A DNA stretch of 56,804 bases from Catenulispora pinistramenti (GTDB lineage: Bacteria; Actinomycetota; Actinomycetes; Streptomycetales; Catenulisporaceae). The translations under genes were made by a program, and so were the position numbers. The notes under the pieces are model-generated. The model was not told where the DNA came from. It searched no databases and was given only the letters and a program-made list of their open reading frames with translations. The stretch lies in contig NZ_JAAFYZ010000046.1 in NCBI RefSeq assembly GCF_018274385.1, positions 1 to 56,804 on the forward strand, in the 5' to 3' direction. Positions 26,748 to 33,805 of this stretch are shown here, one piece after another (positions within the stretch are counted from its first letter, which is position 1; each line of letters starts with the position of its first letter).

Positions 26748-27503
26748 TCACGTGCTCGACCGGGCGTCCGCCCGGAGCAGGCTCCCGGCCCCGGGGATGT
26801 CGACGCGCAGCCCGAGCTTGCGGAGCAGGGTGTACGCGCCTGTGGTCGCGGCGGAGACCACAGGGATCTCGAACTCGTCTTCCGCGGGCTGGACGAGGTC
26901 GAGCGAGGGCATCTGCACGCATGCCGAGATGACCAGTGCATCGACCCCCTCCAGATCGAGGTCGCGGGCGGCCTTCATCACCAGGTCTGCCGGGATGCGG
27001 CCGACCCGCAGGTTGTCGTCGACCTCCAGGGCGCGCCAATCCGTGACCTCGAAGCCTTCCGCTTCCAGATAGTCCACGACCTGCTGAGCCAGAGGTCGCA
27101 TATAAGGGGTGACCAATGCGATCCGCTGCGCCTTGAGCGCCCGCAGTCCTTCGCACAAGGCGCCGGCGCTGGAGAGCACCGCGGCGTCGGAGCCGCCGGC
27201 GGCCAGTTGCTCCGCCACCGCCGACTCGACGCGCCGGTGCTCGCCGGGACCGCCGGCCGTCAGCGCGACCAGGCAGGCGTAGAGCACAGCGTCGACTCCG
27301 GCGTCGCCGAGTTCGAGGATGCAGCGCTCACGCTGGGCGTTCATGGCCCTTAGCTGTTCGGGCGACACGGTGTGCATCCGCATCCGACTGGCGTGGAAGG
27401 AGAAGCTCGCCTCCGGGTGGCGACGCAGGATCCGCGGCATCTCCGTCTCGACCGTCACGTTAGAGCTCGGCACAACGAGTCCGACCTTGATCGGTCCAGG
27501 CAT
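26748..27503 (-). CDS. maiA: Maleate cis-trans isomerase (Asp/Glu racemase superfamily)
   Basis: 251 residues. VPSSNVTVETEMP near the N-terminus, Cys77 in LYACLVA and Cys195 in ISACVQMPS correspond to the two catalytic cysteines of characterised maleate isomerases. The enzyme converts maleate to fumarate, which occurs at the end of nicotinate or gentisate-type degradation. A related arylmalonate decarboxylase-like activity cannot be excluded, but the double cysteine favours isomerase. GGGAG precedes the ATG by seven bases; the gene heads the operon 27503 to 23404. Confidence 0.85.
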   Translation of the reverse strand: MPGPIKVGLVVPSSNVTVETEMPRILRRHPEASFSFHASRMRMHTVSPEQLRAMNAQRERCILELGDAGVDAVLYACLVALTAGGPGEHRRVESAVAEQLAAGGSDAAVLSSAGALCEGLRALKAQRIALVTPYMRPLAQQVVDYLEAEGFEVTDWRALEVDDNLRVGRIPADLVMKAARDLDLEGVDALVISACVQMPSLDLVQPAEDEFEIPVVSAATTGAYTLLRKLGLRVDIPGAGSLLRADARSST

Positions 27504-27534
27504 CTACCGCTCCCATCGATTGACTTTCATGACT

Positions 27535-27563
27535 ATTTTTCGACACACACGTCAGGAAGTCAA
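27535..27563 (-). promoter_or_regulatory. Promoter of the maleate isomerase operon
   Basis: On the minus strand TTGACT (27558-27563) and AAAAAT (27535-27540) are separated by 17 bases, about 32 bases before the start codon. A single operator half-site GTCGAA (27539-27544) touches the -10, which suggests weak control by the same regulator (inference). Confidence 0.45.
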
Positions 27564-27640
27564 GCGCGAGGTCGCCCGAAGTCGATGCGGCAGTTCGCGA
27601 AGAACCCGAAGATCTGGCACGTCAGAGGGCATGACAAGGA

Positions 27641-27659
27641 GCCCGGCTTTGAACCGGGC
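27641..27659. terminator. Short hairpin after tetR (candidate terminator)
   Basis: GCCCGG/CCGGGC with a seven-base loop lies in the 308-base gap between the maleate isomerase start and the end of the tetR gene. The gap also holds the promoter at 27535-27563 and no recognisable gene. On the minus strand the hairpin sequence resembles a tRNA T-arm (CCCGG-TTCAAAG-CCGGG), but the rest of a tRNA is missing. Confidence 0.4.
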
Positions 27660-27811
27660 CGCCTTGGATCAGGCAGAGGTGAAGCTCCGTCGGCGGCACG
27701 CCGAGCGCCCGACGCGCATAGCGCAGCGCCCGCCCGCATCGGCACGCTGAGCGCAGCGCTGGAGAACTTGTCCGGTCAGCACCGGAGATGAAACGAGCCC
27801 ACGAAGGGGCC

Positions 27812-28576
27812 TCAGGCGCCGTCCGTCGGCAGCAGCCGCTCCAAAGCGTCCAGACTCGAACGGGCCGTGGCCAAAGCGGCCTTGGCCGAGTCCGCCGGGG
27901 CCCGGGTCGCGTCGTCAGCGGCCATCATGTCGATCGCGGACTGGCTGATCTGCCGGGCCACAGCGTCGATGTCGTAATCCGGGCCCGAGTGGTACCACCA
28001 TGCGACCCAGTTACACATCCCGAGCACGCTGAAGGCCGCGACATTGGGGTCGAGCGGCTTGAACTCTCCCCTGTCGATACCCTCTTCGATCACGGCCGAG
28101 AGCGCGCTGAGCACGTCGCGGCGCGCCTGGCGATGCTTGGAGCGCATCGGCTCGGGCAGCGCCGACTCCGTCTGGTCGTGAACGCGGAACTGTTGAGGCG
28201 ATTCCGCCCGCTGCCTGACCAGCATGTCGGTCAGCTCGCGCAGCTTGCCCTCGGGAGTGAGGTCCTCCCGGGCTCTGAGGGCGGCCAACGTGTCGGCGAG
28301 GGCTACGCTCATCTGCTCCACCAGCATGGCGAGCAGTTCTTCCTTGCTGGTCACGTAGTGGTAGAGCGCCGTGCGGGAGACCCCCACCGCGGCGGCGATG
28401 TCCTGAAGGGTAGTGGTCTCGTAGCCCTTCTCCGCGAACAGCAGCGTCGCCTTCTCCAGGACGTCGCGCGTCACCAAGCTGCGCCGCGCGGTGCTGCGGC
28501 GCCCGGTGTCCTGCCCTGTCGGGGCCGACTCCTTGGCCGTCGTGGCGGTGCTCTTCGCGGGCGACTTCGCTGCCAT
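27812..28576 (-). CDS. TetR-family regulator (second of a similar pair)
   Basis: 254 residues with a basic Lys/Thr/Ala-rich N-terminal extension of about 30 residues. The HTH is in TTLQDIAAAVGVSRTALYHYVTSKEEL (about 54-80), nearly the same as in the other TetR (23808-24521). Both share VIEEGI and MCNWVAWW in the ligand domain. The gene is divergent from the aryl-acid ligase, and a perfect 22-base palindrome lies between them (28663-28684), so autoregulation and control of the ligase are likely. The start at 28576 is chosen because the upstream extension would run through the operator. Confidence 0.88.
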   Translation of the reverse strand: MAAKSPAKSTATTAKESAPTGQDTGRRSTARRSLVTRDVLEKATLLFAEKGYETTTLQDIAAAVGVSRTALYHYVTSKEELLAMLVEQMSVALADTLAALRAREDLTPEGKLRELTDMLVRQRAESPQQFRVHDQTESALPEPMRSKHRQARRDVLSALSAVIEEGIDRGEFKPLDPNVAAFSVLGMCNWVAWWYHSGPDYDIDAVARQISQSAIDMMAADDATRAPADSAKAALATARSSLDALERLLPTDGA

Positions 28577-28662
28577 GCCTGGATGATAGCCGCATCCGGC
28601 CCGAGATGTCGATAACTCCACTCCCGTGACGAATCCGGCCGGAGCCAGGCCGCTTGTGACTT

Positions 28663-28684
28663 TGGCGTCGAATATTCGACGCCA
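28663..28684. promoter_or_regulatory. Perfect 22-bp palindromic TetR operator
   Basis: The sequence is its own reverse complement; the left half reads TGGCGTCGAAT. It lies between the divergent tetR (start 28576) and ligase (start 28725) genes. Degenerate versions recur at 21464-21479, 21584-21601, 32090-32105 and 32213-32232. Confidence 0.85.
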
Positions 28685-28688
28685 GCGG

Positions 28689-28717
28689 TAGACCGGGTGA
28701 TCGGGCGGCGCTAGATT
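28689..28717 (+). promoter_or_regulatory. Promoter of the aryl-acid ligase (leaderless)
   Basis: TAGACC (28689-28694), 17 bases, TAGATT (28712-28717). The expected start of transcription falls on or next to the ATG at 28725, and no Shine-Dalgarno is seen, so a leaderless mRNA is likely. Confidence 0.5.
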
Positions 28718-28724
28718 GTGGACC

Positions 28725-30428
28725 ATGGACAGAACACCCCTGGACGACGACGTCGCTGCGGCCGGGCTCGTCCCCTACCCGGCCGCGTTCGCCGCCCGCT
28801 ACCGGGCAGCGGGACTGTGGTCCGGTCAGACTCTGCCGGCAGAACTGGTGGCCGCCGCGGAAACCCACGCGGAGCAGACAGCCCTCATCACCCCGGAGGG
28901 GAGCTGGACCTACCGTCGGCTCCTCGATGCGGCCCGGCAGTTCGCCGCCGGCCTGCCTGAGAAGACGAGCCTGCGACCCGGCGACGCCGTGATGTTCCAG
29001 ATGGGCAACGTGGCGGAGACCGTCGTCGCCTACCTGGGCTGCCTGCTCGCCGGAATGCGTCCGGTCTGCACCCTCCCGCAGCACGGGGTACGCGAAATCA
29101 GCGTCCTGGCTCGGCACGTAGGCGCACGCGGCCTCATCCTGCAGGCCGACTTCGGGCGCGGCCATCTGCCCGACAATGCCCGCTCTCTGCTCGCCGACGG
29201 GATCGTCGAGGACGTCGTGGTGGCCCGGGGGGCGGCGTTCGCATCAGCCGTGGGCTACGACGAGGTGTTCGCCCGCGGAGCCGGCGCCGCCCCGCAGGCC
29301 CTGCCGTACCACCGATGCGGCCCGCAGCAGGTCGCGGTCTTCCAGCTGTCCGGGGGCACGACAGGCCTGCCGAAGGTCGCACCGCGCTTGCACGTGGAGT
29401 ACGCGTACAACTCCCGGGCGTGGGCCGGGAAACTGGACTGGAACCCCGGCACCGTGGTGCTCTACCCCTTGCCGATCATGCACAACGCAGGGGTTTCCCT
29501 CGCTCTCCAGCCCGCCCTGCTCAGCGGTGCGACCCTGGTGCTGGCACCTTCAGCGGACAGCGGCACCCTGCTGGAGCTGATCGAGGCCACCCGCCCCCAG
29601 GTCATGCCGCTCGTCCCCCCGGCGGTGGCGATCCGGCTGCTGGAGGATCCGCGGAGCAAGGACGCGGATCTGTCCTGCCTGAAGGACTTCATCATCGGCG
29701 GACAGAAGCTGGCCCCGGAAATCGCCGAACGGCTGCGCGACGAGCTGGGCATATCCGTACGGCAGAAATTCGGCATGGCCGAGGGCATGTTCCTGCTCAC
29801 GCCCGCCGAGGCGAGCGAGCAGGTCCGCCACCACACCGTCGGAGAACCCCTCTCCCCCGCAGACGAGATCCGCATCCTGATTCCCGGCGCGGAAGACGAG
29901 GTTCCAGACGGTGACGTGGGCGAGTTGTGCGTGCGCGGCCCCTATACGATCCGCGGCTACTACCGTGCCCCGCAGCACAACCTGCACGCATTCACCGCCG
30001 ACGGCTTCTACCGCACCGGAGACCTCGCCCGACGTCACGTCATCGACGGCCTCACCTGCTACTCCATCGAGGGCCGGATCAAGGACGTGATCAACCGGGG
30101 GGTCGAGAAGATCCACGCCGACGAGGTCGAGGACTTGATGATGCGGCACCCCGCCGTCTCCAACGCGGCGCTGGTGGCCATGCCCGATCCGGTCCTCGGC
30201 GAGCGTGGATGCGCCTACGTCGTCCTCGAACCCGGAAGCCAGCCGTTGACGGTGCGGACGCTGGGCGCCTTCCTCCTCGATCAGGGACTGGCCAAGTACA
30301 AACTGCCTGAGCGCGTCGAGTTGACGGCCGACCTTCCGTTGACCAATGTCGGCAAGGTCTCCAAGAAGGCCCTGCGCGAGGACATCGAAAGCAAACTACT
30401 GCGCGATGTGCCCCCGCCGCGGTCATGA
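28725..30428 (+). CDS. Aryl-acid AMP ligase (2,3-dihydroxybenzoate/salicylate-AMP ligase-like)
   Basis: 567 residues of the ANL superfamily. The N-terminus (PYPAAFAARYRAAGLW) is typical of EntE/DhbE-type ligases. The ATP motif is SGGTTGLPK, the hinge region GDLARR...GRIKDVINRGVEKIHADEVE, and the catalytic Lys lies in TNVGKVSKKAL. It should activate an aromatic carboxylate, a role that fits directly after the aryl aldehyde dehydrogenase. No carrier protein or siderophore genes are near, so CoA ligation in catabolism is more likely than siderophore synthesis. An in-frame TTG at 28716 is a less likely start. Confidence 0.85.
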   Translation: MDRTPLDDDVAAAGLVPYPAAFAARYRAAGLWSGQTLPAELVAAAETHAEQTALITPEGSWTYRRLLDAARQFAAGLPEKTSLRPGDAVMFQMGNVAETVVAYLGCLLAGMRPVCTLPQHGVREISVLARHVGARGLILQADFGRGHLPDNARSLLADGIVEDVVVARGAAFASAVGYDEVFARGAGAAPQALPYHRCGPQQVAVFQLSGGTTGLPKVAPRLHVEYAYNSRAWAGKLDWNPGTVVLYPLPIMHNAGVSLALQPALLSGATLVLAPSADSGTLLELIEATRPQVMPLVPPAVAIRLLEDPRSKDADLSCLKDFIIGGQKLAPEIAERLRDELGISVRQKFGMAEGMFLLTPAEASEQVRHHTVGEPLSPADEIRILIPGAEDEVPDGDVGELCVRGPYTIRGYYRAPQHNLHAFTADGFYRTGDLARRHVIDGLTCYSIEGRIKDVINRGVEKIHADEVEDLMMRHPAVSNAALVAMPDPVLGERGCAYVVLEPGSQPLTVRTLGAFLLDQGLAKYKLPERVELTADLPLTNVGKVSKKALREDIESKLLRDVPPPRS

Positions 30429-30440
30429 CCGCGGCGGGGG
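30411..30440. terminator. 30-bp perfect palindrome across the ligase stop codon
   Basis: The left half CCCCCGCCGCGGTCA meets its exact complement with no loop and includes the TGA stop at 30426-30428. It may add to termination together with the next hairpin. Confidence 0.7.
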
Positions 30441-30452
30441 CACGGGCGGCTT

Positions 30453-30493
30453 GCCGGCCGCGGGGAGAACGCGCGTCTCCCCCCGCGGCCGGC
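30453..30493. terminator. Bidirectional terminator between ligase and GMC oxidoreductase
   Basis: GCCGGCCGCGGGGAGA (30453-30468) pairs with 30476-30493, leaving a two-base bulge and a seven-base loop. It lies between two convergent genes. Confidence 0.8.
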
Positions 30494-30500
30494 TTCGGGC

Positions 30501-32021
30501 TCAACCGCCGTACACCCGCTGGAAGATGTACTCAGCCGTCATGATGGCCGTCAGGTTGGTGGCGGTGGACGGGACATCGGGGAAGATGGAGGCGTCGACG
30601 ACGCGGAGGTTCCGGACGCCGCGAACCGCTCCGACACTGTCGACCACGGCCCACTCGTCATCGTCGCCGCCCATGGGCACCGTCGACGTGGGGTGCTCGT
30701 AGGACGCGAGGTTGTCGAGGATGGCACGCTCAAGTGCCGCGTCGTCGCCGACAGCTTCCCCGGGGAACATCTCGAACTCGGCGACCTCCTGGAAAAGCGG
30801 GCTGGCGCCGATACGCCGGCTCAGCTTGACCGCCTCCACCATCCGGCGAAGGTCACGAGGCTCGGTGAGGAAGTTGTAGTCGATCTCCGGTGCCTCCTTC
30901 GGGTCACGGCTGCGCAGGCGGAAACTGCCGAACGCGTCGGGGCGGACTATGGAGACCGCCAGCACGATGGCACCGTTGGTCGGGCTGTAGCTCGGGTCGA
31001 TCAGGTGGGTGGCTGAGATGTGGATGTCGAGCTCGCCGGGGTCCGCTTCGCTGGACGCGGTCCACACCAGCGCCCCGCCGGCCGGATCCATGGCGAGCTT
31101 GCCCGGGCGCAGCGCATACACGTTGAAGTAGAACGGCTGATTCTGCAGGCGCCTGCCGACAGGGAGGTCGGCGACCACGGGGATACCCAGAGTGCGCAGG
31201 TCGTCGGCGGGCCCGATGCCAGAGCGGATCAGAATGGCCGGGCTGCCATAGGTACCAGCGGAGAGGACCACCTCGCCGGCGTTGTAGACCTTGCCCTCGG
31301 TGGTGACCACGCCGGTGGCCGCACCGTTCTCGGTCAGAACCCGGTCGATCTCGGTGTTCCCCAGGATGGTCAGGTTGGGACGGCGGCGGACCGCGTCGTT
31401 CAGGTAGGCCATGCCGGTGTTCTGACGCACGCCGCGGATCACATTGAGCTGATAGGCGGTCACGCCGTTCTGATCGGTGCCGTTGACGTCGGCCAAGCGC
31501 TTGAAGCCCTCGGCCGCGGAGGCGTCGATGAAGGCCTGCAGTGACGGCGTGAGCTCTTCGTACCGCATCTGGTGGATGGGCAACGGGCCGGAGCGGCCGC
31601 GGTATCGGTCCTCACCGGTGTCGACGGTCTCCAGCTTCTTGTAGGCCTCCAGGACCTCGGCATCCGTCCAGCCGGTCAAGCCGTGCCCGCGCCAACGGGC
31701 GAAGTCGGTGGCGCGCGCCCGCAGAGCGACGCCGGCGTTGACTCCCGAACTGCCGCCGAGAACCTTCCCGCGCGGAGCCGCGATCCGCTTGTCGCCCTGT
31801 CCGGTGGCGGCGGTGTAGCCCCAGTCGTGGTCCTGGTCACCGCCGACTCGGGCGCCGTTGGTGATGACGTCGGGGTACTCGTCGGGCGCGTAGCGGCGGC
31901 CGGCTTCCAGCAGCAGGACCTTCCGGTGCCCGTTCTCGGTCAGCCGGGTGGCCAGGGCAGCGCCGGCCGAGCCGCCGCCGACCACGATGACGTCGAAGTT
32001 CTGATCGCTCACAGCATTCAC
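30501..32021 (-). CDS. GMC-family FAD-dependent oxidoreductase
   Basis: 506 residues. The FAD motif VVGGGSAGAALA begins at residue 13, with GGSSGVNAGVALRA as the second GMC signature and VLSAGTYGSPAILIRSGIGP as the third. The catalytic His is probably in SYEHPTSTVPMGG, and the second residue of the pair is the Asn of DVPSTATNLTAIM. GMC enzymes oxidise alcohols to aldehydes, matching the aldehyde dehydrogenase in the cluster. It is convergent with the ligase and divergent from the SDR at 32234. Confidence 0.9.
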   Translation of the reverse strand: MNAVSDQNFDVIVVGGGSAGAALATRLTENGHRKVLLLEAGRRYAPDEYPDVITNGARVGGDQDHDWGYTAATGQGDKRIAAPRGKVLGGSSGVNAGVALRARATDFARWRGHGLTGWTDAEVLEAYKKLETVDTGEDRYRGRSGPLPIHQMRYEELTPSLQAFIDASAAEGFKRLADVNGTDQNGVTAYQLNVIRGVRQNTGMAYLNDAVRRRPNLTILGNTEIDRVLTENGAATGVVTTEGKVYNAGEVVLSAGTYGSPAILIRSGIGPADDLRTLGIPVVADLPVGRRLQNQPFYFNVYALRPGKLAMDPAGGALVWTASSEADPGELDIHISATHLIDPSYSPTNGAIVLAVSIVRPDAFGSFRLRSRDPKEAPEIDYNFLTEPRDLRRMVEAVKLSRRIGASPLFQEVAEFEMFPGEAVGDDAALERAILDNLASYEHPTSTVPMGGDDDEWAVVDSVGAVRGVRNLRVVDASIFPDVPSTATNLTAIMTAEYIFQRVYGG

Positions 32022-32074
32022 TCCTAGCCGATGGGCCGCGCGAGTCCGCGGCTCGGGGTCGTCCTTGCCCGCCC

Positions 32075-32105
32075 ACTGTACGTCTCTCGCGTCGAATCTT
32101 CAACA
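32075..32105 (-). promoter_or_regulatory. Promoter/operator of the GMC oxidoreductase
   Basis: On the minus strand TTGAAG (32098-32103), 17 bases, TACAGT (32075-32080). The operator variant GTCGAA-TC-TTCAAC (about 32090-32105) overlaps the -35, so binding would block RNA polymerase. Confidence 0.55.
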
Positions 32106-32197
32106 CTGATGTCACATCTCAGGCGTTACCCCAGCTCAAACCCCTCAAGGCCAGCCGTCCTCGGCGGTTCCGGAAGCCATATCCCCGTCTTGACCGG

Positions 32198-32232
32198 TTG
32201 CGAATTGACGCTGGCGTCGATAGATTGACGCC
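32198..32232 (+). promoter_or_regulatory. Promoter/operator of the HSD-like SDR (leaderless)
   Basis: TTGCGA (32198-32203), 17 bases, TAGATT (32221-32226), then the ATG at 32234 only seven bases on. The operator GGCGTCGA-TAGA-TTGACGCC (32213-32232) covers the -10 and start site. The -10 is the same hexamer as in the ligase promoter. Confidence 0.6.
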
Positions 32233-32233
32233 C

Positions 32234-33016
32234 ATGATGAACAACGCTTCCACTGACACTCCGCGGACCTACGTCGTCACCGGTTCGGCCTCGGGAATCG
32301 GCCAAGCCACGGCCCAGCTGCTGAAAGAGCGGGGACACCGGGTCATCGGAGCCGATCTGCACGATGCCGAGGTGATCGCCGACCTGTCGACCGCCGACGG
32401 GCGGGCATCGCTGATCGAAGGGGTGACCGAGGCCAGCGGCGGCAGAGTCGACGCGGTCCTGGCCGTGGCCGGCGTCGACATCGCCGGGCCGGCGACCGCC
32501 GCCATCAACTACTACGGCGCCATTTCCACCATGACGGGCCTGCGCCCGCTGCTGCTGAACTCCCCGGCGCCGCGGGTTGTCGCGGTCTCGTCCATCACCT
32601 CAGTCCACCCCTACGACGAGGAACTGCTGGACCTCCTGCTCGACGGCGAGGAAGCGGCAGCCCTGCGCCGGGCAGCCGTCGCCGGCCCGGTGTACGCCAC
32701 GACCAAGCGCGCCCTGTCGCGCTGGATACGACGGCACGCGATCACTCCCGATTGGGCCGGTGCGGGCATTCCACTGAACGCGGTCGCCCCGGGACTGGTG
32801 CGCACCGAACTGCTGAAGCGGCTGTTCGACGACCCCGGGACCCGGCAACGGATCGAGGCGGGCAGCCCCATGCCGCTCGGCGGGCCCTATGAGCCCGTGG
32901 CCGCCGCGGAACTGCTCGCCTGGCTCGCCGGCGAACAGAACGGACACATGACCGGCCAGACGATCTTCCTCGACGGGGGCGCGGACGTCGCCTTGCGCGG
33001 CGACTCCACCTGGTGA
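32234..33016 (+). CDS. SDR family, 3-alpha-hydroxysteroid dehydrogenase/carbonyl reductase-like
   Basis: 260 residues. TGSASGIG is the cofactor motif, and GADLHDAEVIADLSTADGR closely follows the Comamonas 3-alpha-HSD/carbonyl reductase type. The catalytic Ser lies in VSSITS and the Tyr/Lys in YATTK, separated by a longer stretch than in ordinary SDRs, as in that subfamily. The true substrate need not be a steroid. The ATG at 32234 fits the leaderless promoter. Confidence 0.85.
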   Translation: MMNNASTDTPRTYVVTGSASGIGQATAQLLKERGHRVIGADLHDAEVIADLSTADGRASLIEGVTEASGGRVDAVLAVAGVDIAGPATAAINYYGAISTMTGLRPLLLNSPAPRVVAVSSITSVHPYDEELLDLLLDGEEAAALRRAAVAGPVYATTKRALSRWIRRHAITPDWAGAGIPLNAVAPGLVRTELLKRLFDDPGTRQRIEAGSPMPLGGPYEPVAAAELLAWLAGEQNGHMTGQTIFLDGGADVALRGDSTW

Positions 33017-33060
33017 TCGGCGCCTAAGGCAGGCGCGCTCCACCCGCAGCGGCGGGAGCC

Positions 33061-33101
33061 GCGGTGACGGTCAGGCGAGGCGATCGCCTGACCGTCACCG
33101 C
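33061..33101. terminator. Terminator between SDR and convergent padR
   Basis: 18-base perfect arms (33061-33078 and 33084-33101) with a five-base loop. The right arm overlaps the padR stop codon at 33095. Confidence 0.85.
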
Positions 33102-33703
33102 GGGTCAGCACTATCGCCGTGCCGCGGGTCAGTGCCATCAACGTCAGTGCCATCAACGTCAGTACCATCACCTGGCGCCTCGACCAGCACGTCGATCTGA
33201 CCGACGGCCCATTGCGCCCATTCGCGCTGCATGGTCGTGAACCTCAGGCCCCACTCCAGGGCGAGACGGCCGTAGCCGGAGAGCGATTCCTTGTCCTGAG
33301 CCAGCTCCTGCTCGAGTCCGCGCAACTGCTCATGATACTCGGCGGAGTCGACCACCTGCTGCCGCAGGTAATCCCGCGCCTGCTCCGGGGTCAGCAGGCC
33401 CAGGAAGAACACCCGCAGAAGCATGTCGTTGCGCCTGCGGGAGGTGGGGGCGACCTCGGTCATCCAGTGCCGGAACTCAGCCTGGCCGGCTTCCGTGACG
33501 GCGTAGGCCTTGCGCCCGCGACCGCCCTCGGCGGTGACCGTCACCAGCTCGGCGTCCGCGAGCTTGCCCAGCTCGGTGTAGAGCTGGCTCTGCGTCGCCG
33601 GCCAAACGTAGTTCAAGGACCCGTCGAAGATCTGGAGCAGGTCGTAGCCGCTCGCCCCGCCTCGCAGTGCGAGCAGCCCGAGGGCCGCGTGTTTCAGGCT
33701 CAT
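33095..33703 (-). CDS. PadR-family transcriptional regulator
   Basis: 202 residues. The winged helix is MSLKHAALGLLALRGGASGYDLLQIFDGSLNYVWPATQSQLYTELGKL with the wing GGRGRKAYAVTEAG. The C-terminal helical dimerisation part follows (LRVFFLGLLTPEQARDYL). The tail carries a tandem repeat GTDVDGTDVDGTD, from three 15-base DNA repeats (about 33128-33170). It is divergent from the carotenoid-oxygenase-like gene across the mirrored operator 33726-33795. An ATG at 33712 is an alternative start. Confidence 0.9.
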   Translation of the reverse strand: MSLKHAALGLLALRGGASGYDLLQIFDGSLNYVWPATQSQLYTELGKLADAELVTVTAEGGRGRKAYAVTEAGQAEFRHWMTEVAPTSRRRNDMLLRVFFLGLLTPEQARDYLRQQVVDSAEYHEQLRGLEQELAQDKESLSGYGRLALEWGLRFTTMQREWAQWAVGQIDVLVEAPGDGTDVDGTDVDGTDPRHGDSADPR

Positions 33704-33725
33704 GCCAGGCATCCTAACCTCAACG

Positions 33726-33795
33726 TTCCACAGTTGACAGGTCACAGCTGTCACTCTAACTTGCTCATGTCAACAGTGACATGTCAGTTATGGAA
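33726..33795. promoter_or_regulatory. Mirrored operator pair between padR and carotenoid oxygenase
   Basis: TTCCACAGTTGACAGGTCAC (33726-33745, plus) and TTCCATAACTGACATGTCAC (33776-33795, minus) agree at 16 of 20 positions and face each other. Each carries a 10-base inverted core (TGACAGGTCA, TGACATGTCA). They probably bind PadR dimers and control both divergent promoters. Confidence 0.7.
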
Positions 33796-33805
33796 TGAGA
33801 GGGAT

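Noticed and set aside
27641..27700. tRNA-like T-arm (CCCGG-TTCAAAG-CCGGG) on the minus strand
   Set aside because: No D-arm, anticodon arm or full acceptor stem could be fitted; treated as a simple hairpin.
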